Positions 17,768-25,858 of a stretch of DNA of 64,000 bases are shown here, piece after piece. Position numbers and translations under genes: made by a program. A model generated the notes under the pieces. It saw only the letters and a list, made by a program, of their open reading frames with translations, was not told the DNA's origin and searched no databases. Within the stretch, counting starts at the first letter, position 1, and each line of letters opens with the position of its first letter. Source of the DNA: an uncultured Pelagibacteraceae bacterium (GTDB taxonomy: Bacteria > Pseudomonadota > Alphaproteobacteria > Pelagibacterales > Pelagibacteraceae); assembly GCA_902568465.1 (NCBI GenBank), contig CACFQR010000006.1:1-64000 (forward strand), written 5' to 3'.

Positions 17768-19303
17768 ATGAAAAGAGATAATTTCTATATAACCACTCCT
17801 ATTTATTACCCATCTGGGTCACCACATATGGGGCACGCTTATTCAAGTATTGTAGCAGATGTTTTTGCTCGATTTAAACGAAACGATAATTGTAAAGTTT
17901 TTTTTCTTACAGGAACAGATGAACATGGTTTAAAAATCCAAAAAGCTGCCGAGAAGGCGAATTTAGAACCCTTAATTTTTTGTGATAAAATTTCTAAAGT
18001 ATTTGAAAATCTAACAAAAAAATTAAATTTATCAAATGATGACTTTATTAGAACTACGGAAAAGAGGCATCATAACTCTGTTAATGATTTATGGAATAAA
18101 CTAATTAACTCTGGAGATATTTATTTGTCTAAATATAAAGGTTGGTACTCTGTTTCTGATGAGGCTTACTATAATGATGATGAAATAAATGAAAAAAACG
18201 GTAAAAAATTTTCAACATTTTCAGGTTCCCCAGTAGAGTGGGTCGAAGAAGAATCTTTTTTTTTCAAACTATCATCATGGCAAGATAAGTTATTAAAGTT
18301 TTATGAAGAAAATGATAAATTTATACTTCCTCTTTCGAGAAAAAATGAAGTGGTTAATTTTGTTAAAAAAGGTCTTAAGGATTTATCTGTAAGCAGGACC
18401 TCATTTACCTGGGGTATAAAAGTTCCCAATAATCAGAAACATGTTATTTACGTCTGGTTAGATGCTTTGACAAACTATCTAAGCGCACTTAACTACCCTG
18501 ATGTATCGAATAGTTTATTCAAAGATTTTTGGCCAGCCTCAGTACATGTAATAGGTAAAGATATATTGCGATTTCATGCAATATATTGGCCTGCTTTTTT
18601 ACTAGCAGCTAAAATAAAGCCTCCAAATAGAGTATTCGGCCATGGCTGGATACTGTCTGGAGATGAAAAAATGTCAAAATCTAGAGGAAATATACTTAAT
18701 CCAATAGAGATAATAGATAATTATGGTATAGACGAACTTCGTTATTATTTAATGAAAGAGGTTTCCCATGGAAGCGATGGTAACATTTCATTAAAGAGCT
18801 TAGAAAATTGCATAAATAGTGACCTAGCAAATAATTATGGAAATTTATGCCAACGAATATTTTCATTTATTAAAAACAACTGCAACAATACGGTAAAGAA
18901 AAATCATATTGTTTCTGAAGCAGACAAAAAGCTAGTTAATGAAACAGAAACTCTTACTAAGGATTTAAGAGAAAACATGGATAATCAAAACTTAAATTCT
19001 TATTTAAAATCTGTAATTAATATAAGTTTTTTAACTAATAAATATATAAATGATGAAGAGCCTTGGAAACTTAAAAAGTCTGATGCTCAAAAAATGAATA
19101 ATATATTACATTTAAGCTTGGTGCAGATTGCTAAAATTTCAATTTTGTTGAATCCAATTATTCCAGAGGCTACTTCAAAAGTACTTAATGCTCTTAATTT
19201 AGAAAAAAATGAAAGAAATATATCGTTTGTTGATGGAAAGGAAATATTTTCCGATGAGATCAAAATTAAAGAATTAAATATATTATTTAAAAAAATTACT
19301 TAA
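17768..19303 (+). CDS. metG: Methionyl-tRNA synthetase
   Basis: MetG charges tRNA-Met. The 511-residue protein is the short form without the C-terminal dimerisation domain. The HIGH-type motif is SGSPHMGHAYSS near residue 17, FLTGTDEHGLKIQ follows, and KMSKSRGN lies near residue 302. The connecting-peptide region GWYSVSDEAYYNDDEI has no zinc-knuckle cysteines, the usual state of this MetG subtype. In many alphaproteobacteria metG lies downstream of tmk and holB. Here those genes are more than 29 kb away and metG instead follows the sugar cassette and overlaps recJ by one base. Confidence 0.97.
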   Translation: MKRDNFYITTPIYYPSGSPHMGHAYSSIVADVFARFKRNDNCKVFFLTGTDEHGLKIQKAAEKANLEPLIFCDKISKVFENLTKKLNLSNDDFIRTTEKRHHNSVNDLWNKLINSGDIYLSKYKGWYSVSDEAYYNDDEINEKNGKKFSTFSGSPVEWVEEESFFFKLSSWQDKLLKFYEENDKFILPLSRKNEVVNFVKKGLKDLSVSRTSFTWGIKVPNNQKHVIYVWLDALTNYLSALNYPDVSNSLFKDFWPASVHVIGKDILRFHAIYWPAFLLAAKIKPPNRVFGHGWILSGDEKMSKSRGNILNPIEIIDNYGIDELRYYLMKEVSHGSDGNISLKSLENCINSDLANNYGNLCQRIFSFIKNNCNNTVKKNHIVSEADKKLVNETETLTKDLRENMDNQNLNSYLKSVINISFLTNKYINDEEPWKLKKSDAQKMNNILHLSLVQIAKISILLNPIIPEATSKVLNALNLEKNERNISFVDGKEIFSDEIKIKELNILFKKIT

Positions 19304-21048
19304 TGAATAATATTTCTGTAAGTGGAAAAAATTGGATATTAAAAAAATATAATGAAGAAGATATAAAAAATTATTCTGAAACTTATTCATTAAGTCAAAT
19401 AGTTTCAAAATTACTATCAATTAGAAAAAAAAATATTCAAAATATTGATTTATTTCTTAATCCTACAATTAAAAATCTTTTACCAAATCCATTTAGTTTA
19501 AAAGATATGAAAACTGCAGTTAATAGAGTTTATTCTTGTTTATTAAAAAATGAAGTAATTGGTGTCTTTGGTGATTATGATGTTGATGGTGCAACATCGA
19601 CTGCACTATTAGTTCGTTATTTCAATTCTATAAATCAAAAAGTTGTTTCCTATATACCAAACAGGAAAAAAGAAGGATATGGACCCAGTGTAGATGGCTT
19701 TAATAATCTTATTAAAAAAGGATGTAAAATTATTTTAACTGTTGATTGTGGAACTTTATCTTTTGATCCTGTAAATAATGCTCAAGATCAAAATATTGAT
19801 GTAATAATTTTAGATCATCACCAGTCTGATACAAAGCTCCCCAAAGCGTATGCGATAATAAATCCGAACAGATTTGATGAGTCATCAGAATTAAAATATT
19901 TGTGTGCTGCTGGAGTATGTTTTATGTTTTTAGTAGCTCTTAATAAGAAACTAAGAGATGAAAAATGGTTTTTTTCTAACCAAGTTAAAGAACCTAATAT
20001 TTTAGACCTATTAGATCTTGTTTCTCTCGGAACAGTTTGTGATGTAGTGCCATTAGTTGGACTCAATCGTGCTATTGTTAAACAGGGATTAAAAGTTATA
20101 AAAAAAAGATCTAATCTAGGTTTAAAAACATTGTATGATTTATGTAATATAGAGTCATCACCAAATACACATCATTTAGGATTTGTTATTGGACCTAGAA
20201 TAAACGCCGGTGGTCGTGTTGGTAAGTCCACTCATGGAGCAGAACTTCTTATTTCAGAAGATCCTCAAAAAGTTTATCAAATTGCAATTGATTTAGATAA
20301 ATCAAATAGTGAAAGAAAAAGCATAGAGTCATTGTTGTTAGAAAAAATTAAAAACGAAGCTAAGAAATTTCACAATTATCCAGTTTTAGTAATATCGGGT
20401 GAAAATTGGCATGAAGGCATTATAGGTATAGCAGCTTCTAGAATTAAAGATAAATACGGAAAACCTACTATTTTGATATCTACAGATGGTCAGGTAGGAA
20501 AGGGATCTGCAAGATCAATCTTTGGTTTTGATATAGGTACAAATATAATTAAGGCTGTACAGATGGGTATCCTCGAAAAGGGTGGCGGCCATAAAATGGC
20601 GGGAGGTTTTACTATTAAACAAAAAAACATTTCTATACTAAGGGATTTTTTAATTAAAAATTTTGAAAAATCTAAAGTTAATTTACAAGACAGCCAAAGC
20701 TTATATTTAGATGCTATAATAGCCCCCAGTGCTTTAAATGAAGACTTTTTTAACGAGGTTAATTATTTAGCACCATTTGGTTCAGGAAACAATGAACCTA
20801 AGTTTTTAATAGAAAATTTAAAGGTTATTAATTCAAATGTAGTTGGTAATTCACACATAAAATCGCTTTTATCTGGAAAGGATGGCTCAGTGTTTAATTC
20901 TTTTGCTCCCAACGCTAAAGACACACCTTTAGAGGCTTTATTAGATAAAAAAAATAAAAGAATGATAAATATTGCTGGTAAAATGAGTCTTAATGAATGG
21001 AAAGGAAAAAAAAAGGTTGAATTTACTATAGAAGATATATCTTTATAG
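19303..21048 (+). CDS. recJ: Single-stranded-DNA-specific exonuclease RecJ
   Basis: RecJ degrades single-stranded DNA 5' to 3' in recombination and mismatch and base-excision repair. The 581 residues carry the DHH-family motifs: FGDYDVDGATSTALL (motif I, near residue 87), TVDCGT (motif II), ILDHHQSD (motif III, near 170), and LDLVSLGTVCDVVPL (motif IV). The DHHA1 motif GGGHKMAGGF lies near residue 428. The metal-binding Asp and His residues are present. A C-terminal OB-like region ends the protein. It overlaps the last base of metG, and a transporter gene follows 6 bases later. Confidence 0.97.
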   Translation: MNNISVSGKNWILKKYNEEDIKNYSETYSLSQIVSKLLSIRKKNIQNIDLFLNPTIKNLLPNPFSLKDMKTAVNRVYSCLLKNEVIGVFGDYDVDGATSTALLVRYFNSINQKVVSYIPNRKKEGYGPSVDGFNNLIKKGCKIILTVDCGTLSFDPVNNAQDQNIDVIILDHHQSDTKLPKAYAIINPNRFDESSELKYLCAAGVCFMFLVALNKKLRDEKWFFSNQVKEPNILDLLDLVSLGTVCDVVPLVGLNRAIVKQGLKVIKKRSNLGLKTLYDLCNIESSPNTHHLGFVIGPRINAGGRVGKSTHGAELLISEDPQKVYQIAIDLDKSNSERKSIESLLLEKIKNEAKKFHNYPVLVISGENWHEGIIGIAASRIKDKYGKPTILISTDGQVGKGSARSIFGFDIGTNIIKAVQMGILEKGGGHKMAGGFTIKQKNISILRDFLIKNFEKSKVNLQDSQSLYLDAIIAPSALNEDFFNEVNYLAPFGSGNNEPKFLIENLKVINSNVVGNSHIKSLLSGKDGSVFNSFAPNAKDTPLEALLDKKNKRMINIAGKMSLNEWKGKKKVEFTIEDISL

Positions 21049-21054
21049 CATTTT

Positions 21055-21957
21055 ATGGATCTTATAATTAAACTTTTTGATGTACTTTTCCCTGTTTTCT
21101 TAATTATAGGAATAGGTTACTGGTATGGCAAAAAAGACCCTAAATTTGATACAAAATTTATTACTACTTTTGCTGGAAATTTTGGTCTCCCAGCAATTAT
21201 TTTTTACTCTCTAACTAGCACAAATATAACAATAGAACTTTTTTTAAGGTTTTCTTATTACATAACATTATATGTATTAATTTTTTCAGTAATAGGAATA
21301 ATAATATTAAAAATATTAAATAAGGATATTTATAGATTATTACCACCACTAATTTTGCCTAATACAGGCAACATGGGTATGCCACTTTGTTTATTTGCGT
21401 ATGGTAAAATGGGTCTTGCCATAGCTACGGCAGCAACAGCAATGATATTAGTGTTTCATTTTAGTGTTAATATATTGCTATCAAGTAAAAAATTTTCAAT
21501 TAAACCATTATTAAAATGCACTCCTGTATATGCATTACTAGTGTCACTAATATTTGTTTATTTTGAGATTCCGTCGCCGAAATTTCTGGAAAATGCTACT
21601 TTTTTGATTGGGTATTCTACAATCTTTTTAGTTTTAATGTCTTTAGGAGTAGCTTTGTCTAAACTTAAAGTTTTTTCTTTTAAAGAGACATTAATCTATT
21701 CAATTACAAGAGTTATTATTGGACCAATTGTAGGTTTTTGTTTTGTTAGATTTTTTAATCTTTCAGGAGTTGAAGCTGGTGTCATGTTTATACAAGCATC
21801 AATGCCATCTGCAATACTAACTTATCTCATAAGTAAAATCTACTCACCTAAAAAAATATCTGACAGTGTTGCTAGCACTGTTGCTTTATCCACATTCATG
21901 TCATTTTTTACTTTAATAGTTGTAGTATTTATTTCTTTGAAATACTTTAACTATTAG
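21055..21957 (+). CDS. AEC-family transporter (auxin efflux carrier-like permease)
   Basis: A 300-residue inner-membrane protein with about ten hydrophobic helices split into two halves, as in the AEC (PIN-like) carriers. Typical features are NFGLPAIIFYSL near residue 43, LPNTGNMGMPLCLFAYG near 100 (the helix break of the first half) and QASMPSAILTYLISKIY near 248 (the matching break of the second half). Family members move organic acids or related anions, often in symport or efflux. The substrate cannot be read from sequence. Its stop shares one base with the GTG start of the following DMT transporter, suggesting a two-gene transport unit downstream of recJ. Confidence 0.88.
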   Translation: MDLIIKLFDVLFPVFLIIGIGYWYGKKDPKFDTKFITTFAGNFGLPAIIFYSLTSTNITIELFLRFSYYITLYVLIFSVIGIIILKILNKDIYRLLPPLILPNTGNMGMPLCLFAYGKMGLAIATAATAMILVFHFSVNILLSSKKFSIKPLLKCTPVYALLVSLIFVYFEIPSPKFLENATFLIGYSTIFLVLMSLGVALSKLKVFSFKETLIYSITRVIIGPIVGFCFVRFFNLSGVEAGVMFIQASMPSAILTYLISKIYSPKKISDSVASTVALSTFMSFFTLIVVVFISLKYFNY

Positions 21958-22808
21958 TGAAAGCAATTTTTTATAATTTATTAGCTTGGGCAATACTTCC
22001 TTTTATGGATACTATTGCTAAATATTTAAGTTCTGATATTTCTTTTTTTCAAATTACTTGGGCAAGATATTTTTTTACTGTTTTTTTTACTTTACCTATT
22101 ATGTTTTTCTTTTTTAAAAAAAACTTAACATGGACTTCTCAACCCAAACTACAATTGTTTAGAGGCCTAACTTTATTTTCTGCAAATGTTTTGTTCTTTT
22201 ATTCTATTTCTGTAATTTCCATGGCTAAAGCTTTGACTTTAGCATTTGTTGCACCATTGATTACTACAGCTTTGTCTCCAATTATTTTAGGTGAGAAAGT
22301 TGGAATTAGAAGATGGTCAGCTGTAATAGTTGGCTTTATAGGAAGTTTAATTGTAATTAGACCAGGTTTTATAGAGTTTAATTCAGCAAGTATTGCCGCT
22401 CTCGGTACTGGTTTTTTTTATGGAATATATCTTGTTATAACTCGTCAGCTTCACACTTCTGATAGTCCTTTATTAACTTTATTATTAACTGGTGTAGTAG
22501 GGGCTGTCATTGGCTCATTCTTAGTACCTATTGTTTGGGTAGATCCTACTTTTAACCAATGGTCATTACTTGCATTGATGGGTATTTTTGCATGCTTAGG
22601 TCATTTATTTTTAATACTATCTTTAAAATATGCTGATGCTTCTAAACTAGCTCCTTTTGGATACTTTGAAATAGTAACTAATGTAATTCTTGGCTATTAT
22701 TTCTTTGGTGACTTCCCGCATTATTGGACTTGGATTGGCTTAGCGATTATTGTCTGTTCAGGTATTTACATCTCACTAAGGGAGAGGGCATCGGTCCTGG
22801 TCAAATAA
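21957..22808 (+). CDS. DMT-superfamily (EamA) transporter
   Basis: A 283-residue membrane protein with ten predicted helices in two EamA repeats (about residues 4-135 and 145-275). Repeat landmarks are SVISMAKALTLAFVAPLITT in the first half and SLKYADASKLAPFGYFEIV in the second. The GTG start is set by the preceding stop (shared base 21957). Members export or import amino acids, nucleobases and other small metabolites, and the substrate here is unknown. It is the last gene before the 400-base gene-poor stretch that opens the recombinase locus. Confidence 0.9.
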   Translation: MKAIFYNLLAWAILPFMDTIAKYLSSDISFFQITWARYFFTVFFTLPIMFFFFKKNLTWTSQPKLQLFRGLTLFSANVLFFYSISVISMAKALTLAFVAPLITTALSPIILGEKVGIRRWSAVIVGFIGSLIVIRPGFIEFNSASIAALGTGFFYGIYLVITRQLHTSDSPLLTLLLTGVVGAVIGSFLVPIVWVDPTFNQWSLLALMGIFACLGHLFLILSLKYADASKLAPFGYFEIVTNVILGYYFFGDFPHYWTWIGLAIIVCSGIYISLRERASVLVK

Positions 22809-23208
22809 GTAATTATATATTAATGTATTACTTTAAGTATTATAAAATATATAATAAAATCAACGACATAATTACATAACTTAAACTATATTATAATAAA
22901 GCCACATTAAAGCTAATATCATTAAATAAGCTAATAAAATCGCCATTTTTTGAATTACTAAACTCACTAGATAAAAAGTATAATCATATGATTAAAAAAG
23001 TGGCTAAAATAAAGGGAAATTTAAGTGAAAAATATAAAAAAATAGGATAAAAAAATTCATCATTTAAAAGGGTTGCAGTATAGGAATATAGCGATTAAAC
23101 GGCCATAGAAGGGGTGCATTTAACAAATTGCTGGTAAATGGTACAACTGGAAGCTGTATAATGCGATTTCAAAAAATAGGGGTCAAAATATTAATAAAAT
23201 AGCTTAAA
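22809..23208. other. 400-base stretch with no convincing gene
   Basis: Both strands are closed by frequent stops, and no tRNA fold or known riboswitch is evident. The left two thirds are extremely AT-rich. The right third (about 23070-23180) is less so and has no long frame. A weak hairpin (cattta...taaatg arms around 23117-23140) is present. A 21-codon minus-strand frame (22881-22946) encodes a hydrophobic peptide and is discussed as a finding. In an otherwise tightly packed sequence this looks like the decayed edge of inserted DNA. Confidence 0.6.
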
Positions 23209-23601
23209 TCAAGGCTTATTTGCGTATTTAGAGGTCATTTTTGCTGATCTTTTAGGTCCAACAAATAACAAAGTCCAGGCGCATTTCCCTTCAGGCATCT
23301 TAAGACTATGTCGATTGTTGTACCTTCGAAAGCCAATATAACCAGGTTTTCTCCAAAAAGTACCCTTTTCAGTCGTCTCCCAATAGCCTCCTTTAAGTAT
23401 TATAGTAATATATGACCAATAATGGTCGTGTAAGTCACCTAAATCGCTCTTTAGAAGCTTATGGATGAATATATTGAAGGGAAACCACTTAGGTCTGGTT
23501 CTAAAAAATGGGTAATATCGTATTACAAACGGTTCTGCAGCCCTATAATCAGGCCAACTTGGACCTCTGTCTAATATTATTCGTTTTCTATTAGCAAACA
23601 T
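23209..23601 (-). CDS. Cupin-like hypothetical protein
   Basis: A 130-residue protein whose centre reads LHDHYWSYITIILKGGYWE (about residues 56-74), followed by RKPGYIGFRRYNNRHSL and CAWTLLFVGPKRS. This is the layout of a small single-domain cupin: an HxH metal pair in the first cupin motif, GGYWE as its end, and a later His (NRHSL) for the second motif. Similar HDHPW-type cupins occur in phages and in bacteria, with no proven reaction that I know of. The sequence is richer in Trp, Arg and Pro than its neighbours, and the DNA looks less AT-rich, suggesting transfer. It is divergent from the tyrosine recombinase, with an 83-base gap. Confidence 0.65.
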   Translation of the reverse strand: MFANRKRIILDRGPSWPDYRAAEPFVIRYYPFFRTRPKWFPFNIFIHKLLKSDLGDLHDHYWSYITIILKGGYWETTEKGTFWRKPGYIGFRRYNNRHSLKMPEGKCAWTLLFVGPKRSAKMTSKYANKP

Positions 23602-23626
23602 GTTTATAGTAATTATAAATCATTAC

Positions 23627-23655
23627 TTGACATCTTCAAATAACTCTATTATAAC
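23627..23655 (+). promoter_or_regulatory. Consensus sigma-70-type promoter for the tyrosine recombinase
   Basis: TTGACA at 23627-23632 matches the -35 consensus at all six bases. TATAAC at 23650-23655 matches the -10 at five of six. The spacer is the ideal 17 bases. The predicted transcription start is near 23662, about 23 bases before the ATG at 23685 and inside the inverted repeat that follows. Confidence 0.75.
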
Positions 23656-23680
23656 TTCCGATAATTAATGGTTATCGGAA
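23656..23680. repeat. Perfect 9-bp inverted repeat between promoter and start codon of the recombinase
   Basis: Arms TTCCGATAA (23656-23664) and TTATCGGAA (23672-23680) are exact reverse complements around the spacer TTAATGG. It begins one base after the -10 hexamer, covers the predicted transcription start and ends 4 bases before the ATG. It could be an operator for a repressor or the recombinase itself, a recombinase core site, or an mRNA hairpin hiding the translation start. Sequence alone does not decide. Confidence 0.8.
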
Positions 23681-23684
23681 CATT

Positions 23685-24599
23685 ATGAATGAAATAGTAA
23701 CAGATGTAAAAAGTTTGGAATTAGAAACGTTACAGAACTTAAAAAGCTCTAAGGCTTTAAACACACTAAGAGCATATAAGGCTGACTATAAAGATTTTGC
23801 TGGTTTCTGCATTAAGAACGGTTTTAAACCAATGCCGTCTGAACCTAAAGTAATTACACTTTACTTAACTCACCTTTCAAAATCGAGCAAGTTTAGCACA
23901 CTGAAAAGGAGGTTGGCTTCTATAAGTGTTATTCATAAACTTTCAGGACATTATATAGATATAAAACATCCAATGATTACAGAAAACTTAATGGGTATAA
24001 AAAGAATATTAGGGAGCCATCAGAAAGCAAAAAAACCTATATTAATCAATGAGTTAAAGTTAATAATTAATGCAATTAATAAAGAAAAAAATGAGTCAAG
24101 TAAAATAAAAAACAAAGCATTAATACTTTTAGGTTTTGCAGGAGGTTTTAGAAGATCTGAATTAGTTTCAATAGATTATGAAGATGTAGAGTTAGTTCCT
24201 GAAGGAGTAAAAATATTTGTTAAAAGATCAAAAACAGACCAGTCAGGAGAAGGAATGACTAAGGGCATACCCTACTTTCCTAATACTGAATACTGTCCTG
24301 TGCTTGCATTAAAAGAATGGCTTAATAAATCAAAAATTAATTCAGGAAAGATATTCGACAATTCCGATAAAAATGTAGCTCTTACAATTAAAAAATACAC
24401 AGCACTCGCTGGACTAGATGCTAAAAAGTACTCAGGACATAGTCTTAGATCAGGTTTTGCTACAACAACAGCTGAACAGGGTGCGGAGGAAAGAAGTATA
24501 ATGGCTATGACTGGTCATAAAACTACCCAAATGGTACGAAGATACATTCAAGAAGCAAATTTATTTAAAAATAACGCTTTAAAAAATATTAAATTTTAG
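23685..24599 (+). CDS. Tyrosine recombinase / phage-type integrase
   Basis: A 304-residue site-specific recombinase. An N-terminal SAM-like core-binding domain (about residues 15-105) contains NTLRAYKADYKDFAGFC and STLKRRLASISVIHKLSG. The catalytic domain has the Arg in GGFRRSELVSID (near 156), Lys near KRSKTDQ, the HxxR box in SGHSLRSGFATT (near 250), the second His/Trp box in MTGHKTTQ, and the nucleophilic Tyr in VRRYIQEA (near 288). All catalytic residues appear intact. It resembles stand-alone integrases rather than XerC/XerD. A strong promoter and inverted repeat precede it. It converges with, and overlaps by 11 bases, a GIY-YIG gene. No flanking att repeats or phage structural genes are visible. 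Confidence 0.92.
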   Translation: MNEIVTDVKSLELETLQNLKSSKALNTLRAYKADYKDFAGFCIKNGFKPMPSEPKVITLYLTHLSKSSKFSTLKRRLASISVIHKLSGHYIDIKHPMITENLMGIKRILGSHQKAKKPILINELKLIINAINKEKNESSKIKNKALILLGFAGGFRRSELVSIDYEDVELVPEGVKIFVKRSKTDQSGEGMTKGIPYFPNTEYCPVLALKEWLNKSKINSGKIFDNSDKNVALTIKKYTALAGLDAKKYSGHSLRSGFATTTAEQGAEERSIMAMTGHKTTQMVRRYIQEANLFKNNALKNIKF

Positions 24600-24834
24600 A
24601 TTTTAATTTATTTCTAAATTTTTTATCTTTTTTTAAATAATACTCTCTCGACAAAGCTTTACTTTTTAAAAAAAATTTTTCTTTATAAAGAATTTTCCAT
24701 TTTCTTCCTCTGGTAGATTTAGCACCTTTGCTTGTATTATGTAAAAAGAGTCTTTTTTTTAAGTTATTTGTATAGCCTACATAAGTTTTTACTTTATTTT
24801 TTTTAATACTTCCTAATAAGTATACATAGTACAT
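24589..24834 (-). CDS. Small GIY-YIG domain protein (UPF0213-like)
   Basis: An 81-residue single-domain GIY-YIG protein. YYVYLLGS at residues 2-9 and TYVGYTNNLKKRLFLHN near 17-33 correspond to the GIY and YIG strands plus the conserved Arg helix. AKSTRGRKWKILYKE and KALSREYYLKK, with the catalytic-type Glu, follow. These small proteins are widespread, and the nuclease activity of most is unproven. The start at 24834 shares its last base with the stop region of the FAH-family gene upstream on the same strand, so it may be co-transcribed with that gene. Its 3' end overlaps the integrase gene. Confidence 0.88.
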   Translation of the reverse strand: MYYVYLLGSIKKNKVKTYVGYTNNLKKRLFLHNTSKGAKSTRGRKWKILYKEKFFLKSKALSREYYLKKDKKFRNKLKSKI

Positions 24835-25679
24835 TAAGACAAATTTGAAACTTTTTGTTTTTGTGATCCTAAAAAATCAATGGATAGATTCATTTCATCG
24901 CCAGCTTTAAGAAAAATTTGAGGTTTACGTGCCATACCCACTCCTGGCGGAGTCCCAGTTGTTATTATATCCCCAGGCAATAAAGTCATAAAATTACTTA
25001 TGTATGAGACTAAGTAGTTAACATCAAAAATCATTTTATTAGTGTTTCCTTTTTGCATAACATTACCATTTAATTTTAATTCTAAATTTAAATTTTTAAT
25101 ATCTTTGATTTCATCTTTGGTGACAAGATATGGCCCAACTGGACCAAAAGTATCACAACTTTTACCTTTGTCCCATGTACCTCCTCTATCAATTTGAAAT
25201 TCTCTCTCACTAACATCGTTTACAATGCAATAGCCAAATATATGCTTCTGGGATACTGCTTCGCTTATATACTGAGCTTTTTCACCTATAATAATACCCA
25301 ACTCAACTTCCCAATCAGTTTTTTTAGATTTTTTTGGTATTTTAACATCATCATTAGGTCCAGATAAACAACTGGTAGCCTTCATAAAAATAATTGGTTC
25401 CTTTGGTGTAGCCATACCAGTTTCAGCAGCGTGATCACTATAGTTTAAACCTACCCCAATAAATTTTTGCGGTTTTGATATGCATGGACCTATTCTAAAT
25501 GGGTTTTTTACTAATGGGAGATTGTTGATCTTCTTTTCTTCTATCTTTTTTATTGTATTTTTATTAATGGTAGAGGGATCTAAATCTAGAATTATAGACG
25601 ATAAATCTCTAGCTTGACCTTTATCATCTAAAACTGCTGGCTTTTCATTGTTTATATCCCCTACCCTTAAAAATTTCAT
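24834..25679 (-). CDS. Fumarylacetoacetate hydrolase-family protein
   Basis: A FAH-fold enzyme that likely cleaves or isomerises a beta-dicarbonyl or 2-oxo acid intermediate of aromatic, sugar or related degradation. Metal-binding and core motifs are GVGLNYSDHAAETGM (about residue 72), EVELGIIIGEKAQYI (about 126), FGYCIVNDVSEREFQ, KSCDTFGPVGPYLV and DIITTGTPPGVGMARKPQIFL near the C-terminus. The open frame extends upstream through tRNA-Glu, so I place the start at the ATG at 25679 (281 residues, beginning MKFLRVGDIN). Sequence style resembles 2,4-didehydro-3-deoxy-L-rhamnonate/ureidoglycolate-type members, but the substrate is not certain. Confidence 0.9.
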   Translation of the reverse strand: MKFLRVGDINNEKPAVLDDKGQARDLSSIILDLDPSTINKNTIKKIEEKKINNLPLVKNPFRIGPCISKPQKFIGVGLNYSDHAAETGMATPKEPIIFMKATSCLSGPNDDVKIPKKSKKTDWEVELGIIIGEKAQYISEAVSQKHIFGYCIVNDVSEREFQIDRGGTWDKGKSCDTFGPVGPYLVTKDEIKDIKNLNLELKLNGNVMQKGNTNKMIFDVNYLVSYISNFMTLLPGDIITTGTPPGVGMARKPQIFLKAGDEMNLSIDFLGSQKQKVSNLS

Positions 25680-25697
25680 AGTAAAATAATAGTATTT

Positions 25698-25772
25698 TGG
25701 CGGTCCCACGGGGAATCGAACCCCGATTAGATGATTGAAAACCATCTGTCCTAACCGTTAGACGATGGGACC
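25698..25772 (-). tRNA. tRNA-Glu (anticodon UUC)
   Basis: A 75-base cloverleaf on the minus strand with CCA encoded at 25698-25700. Acceptor GGTCCCA pairs with TGGGACC. The anticodon stem-loop is GATGG TTTTCAA TCATC (anticodon TTC), and the T arm is CGGGG TTCGATT CCCCG. It sits 18 bases upstream of the FAH-family start codon, so the two may share a transcript. Confidence 0.96.
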
Positions 25773-25858
25773 TATTAAATTATCCTTTTATTTATTATAT
25801 ATTAAAAATTGTTTCAACGATCAATATAACATGTTGGTAAGTTTAAATTGTATTAATA

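Noticed and set aside
22988-23050. A 20-codon plus-strand frame (MIKKVAKIKGNLSEKYKKIG).
   Set aside because: Too short, low complexity, no recognisable ribosome-binding site. Expected by chance in A-rich DNA.
22831-23404. A 14-base direct repeat CTTTAAGTATTATA at 22831-22844 and 23391-23404 that might be att sites of the recombinase locus.
   Set aside because: The second copy lies inside the cupin-like coding frame and does not bracket the recombinase. In such AT-rich DNA a match of this length over this many comparisons is not very unlikely.
24834-25772. Integration of the recombinase locus into tRNA-Glu.
   Set aside because: The FAH-family gene and the tRNA are directly adjacent and intact, and I found no copy of the tRNA 3' end on the far side of the recombinase.
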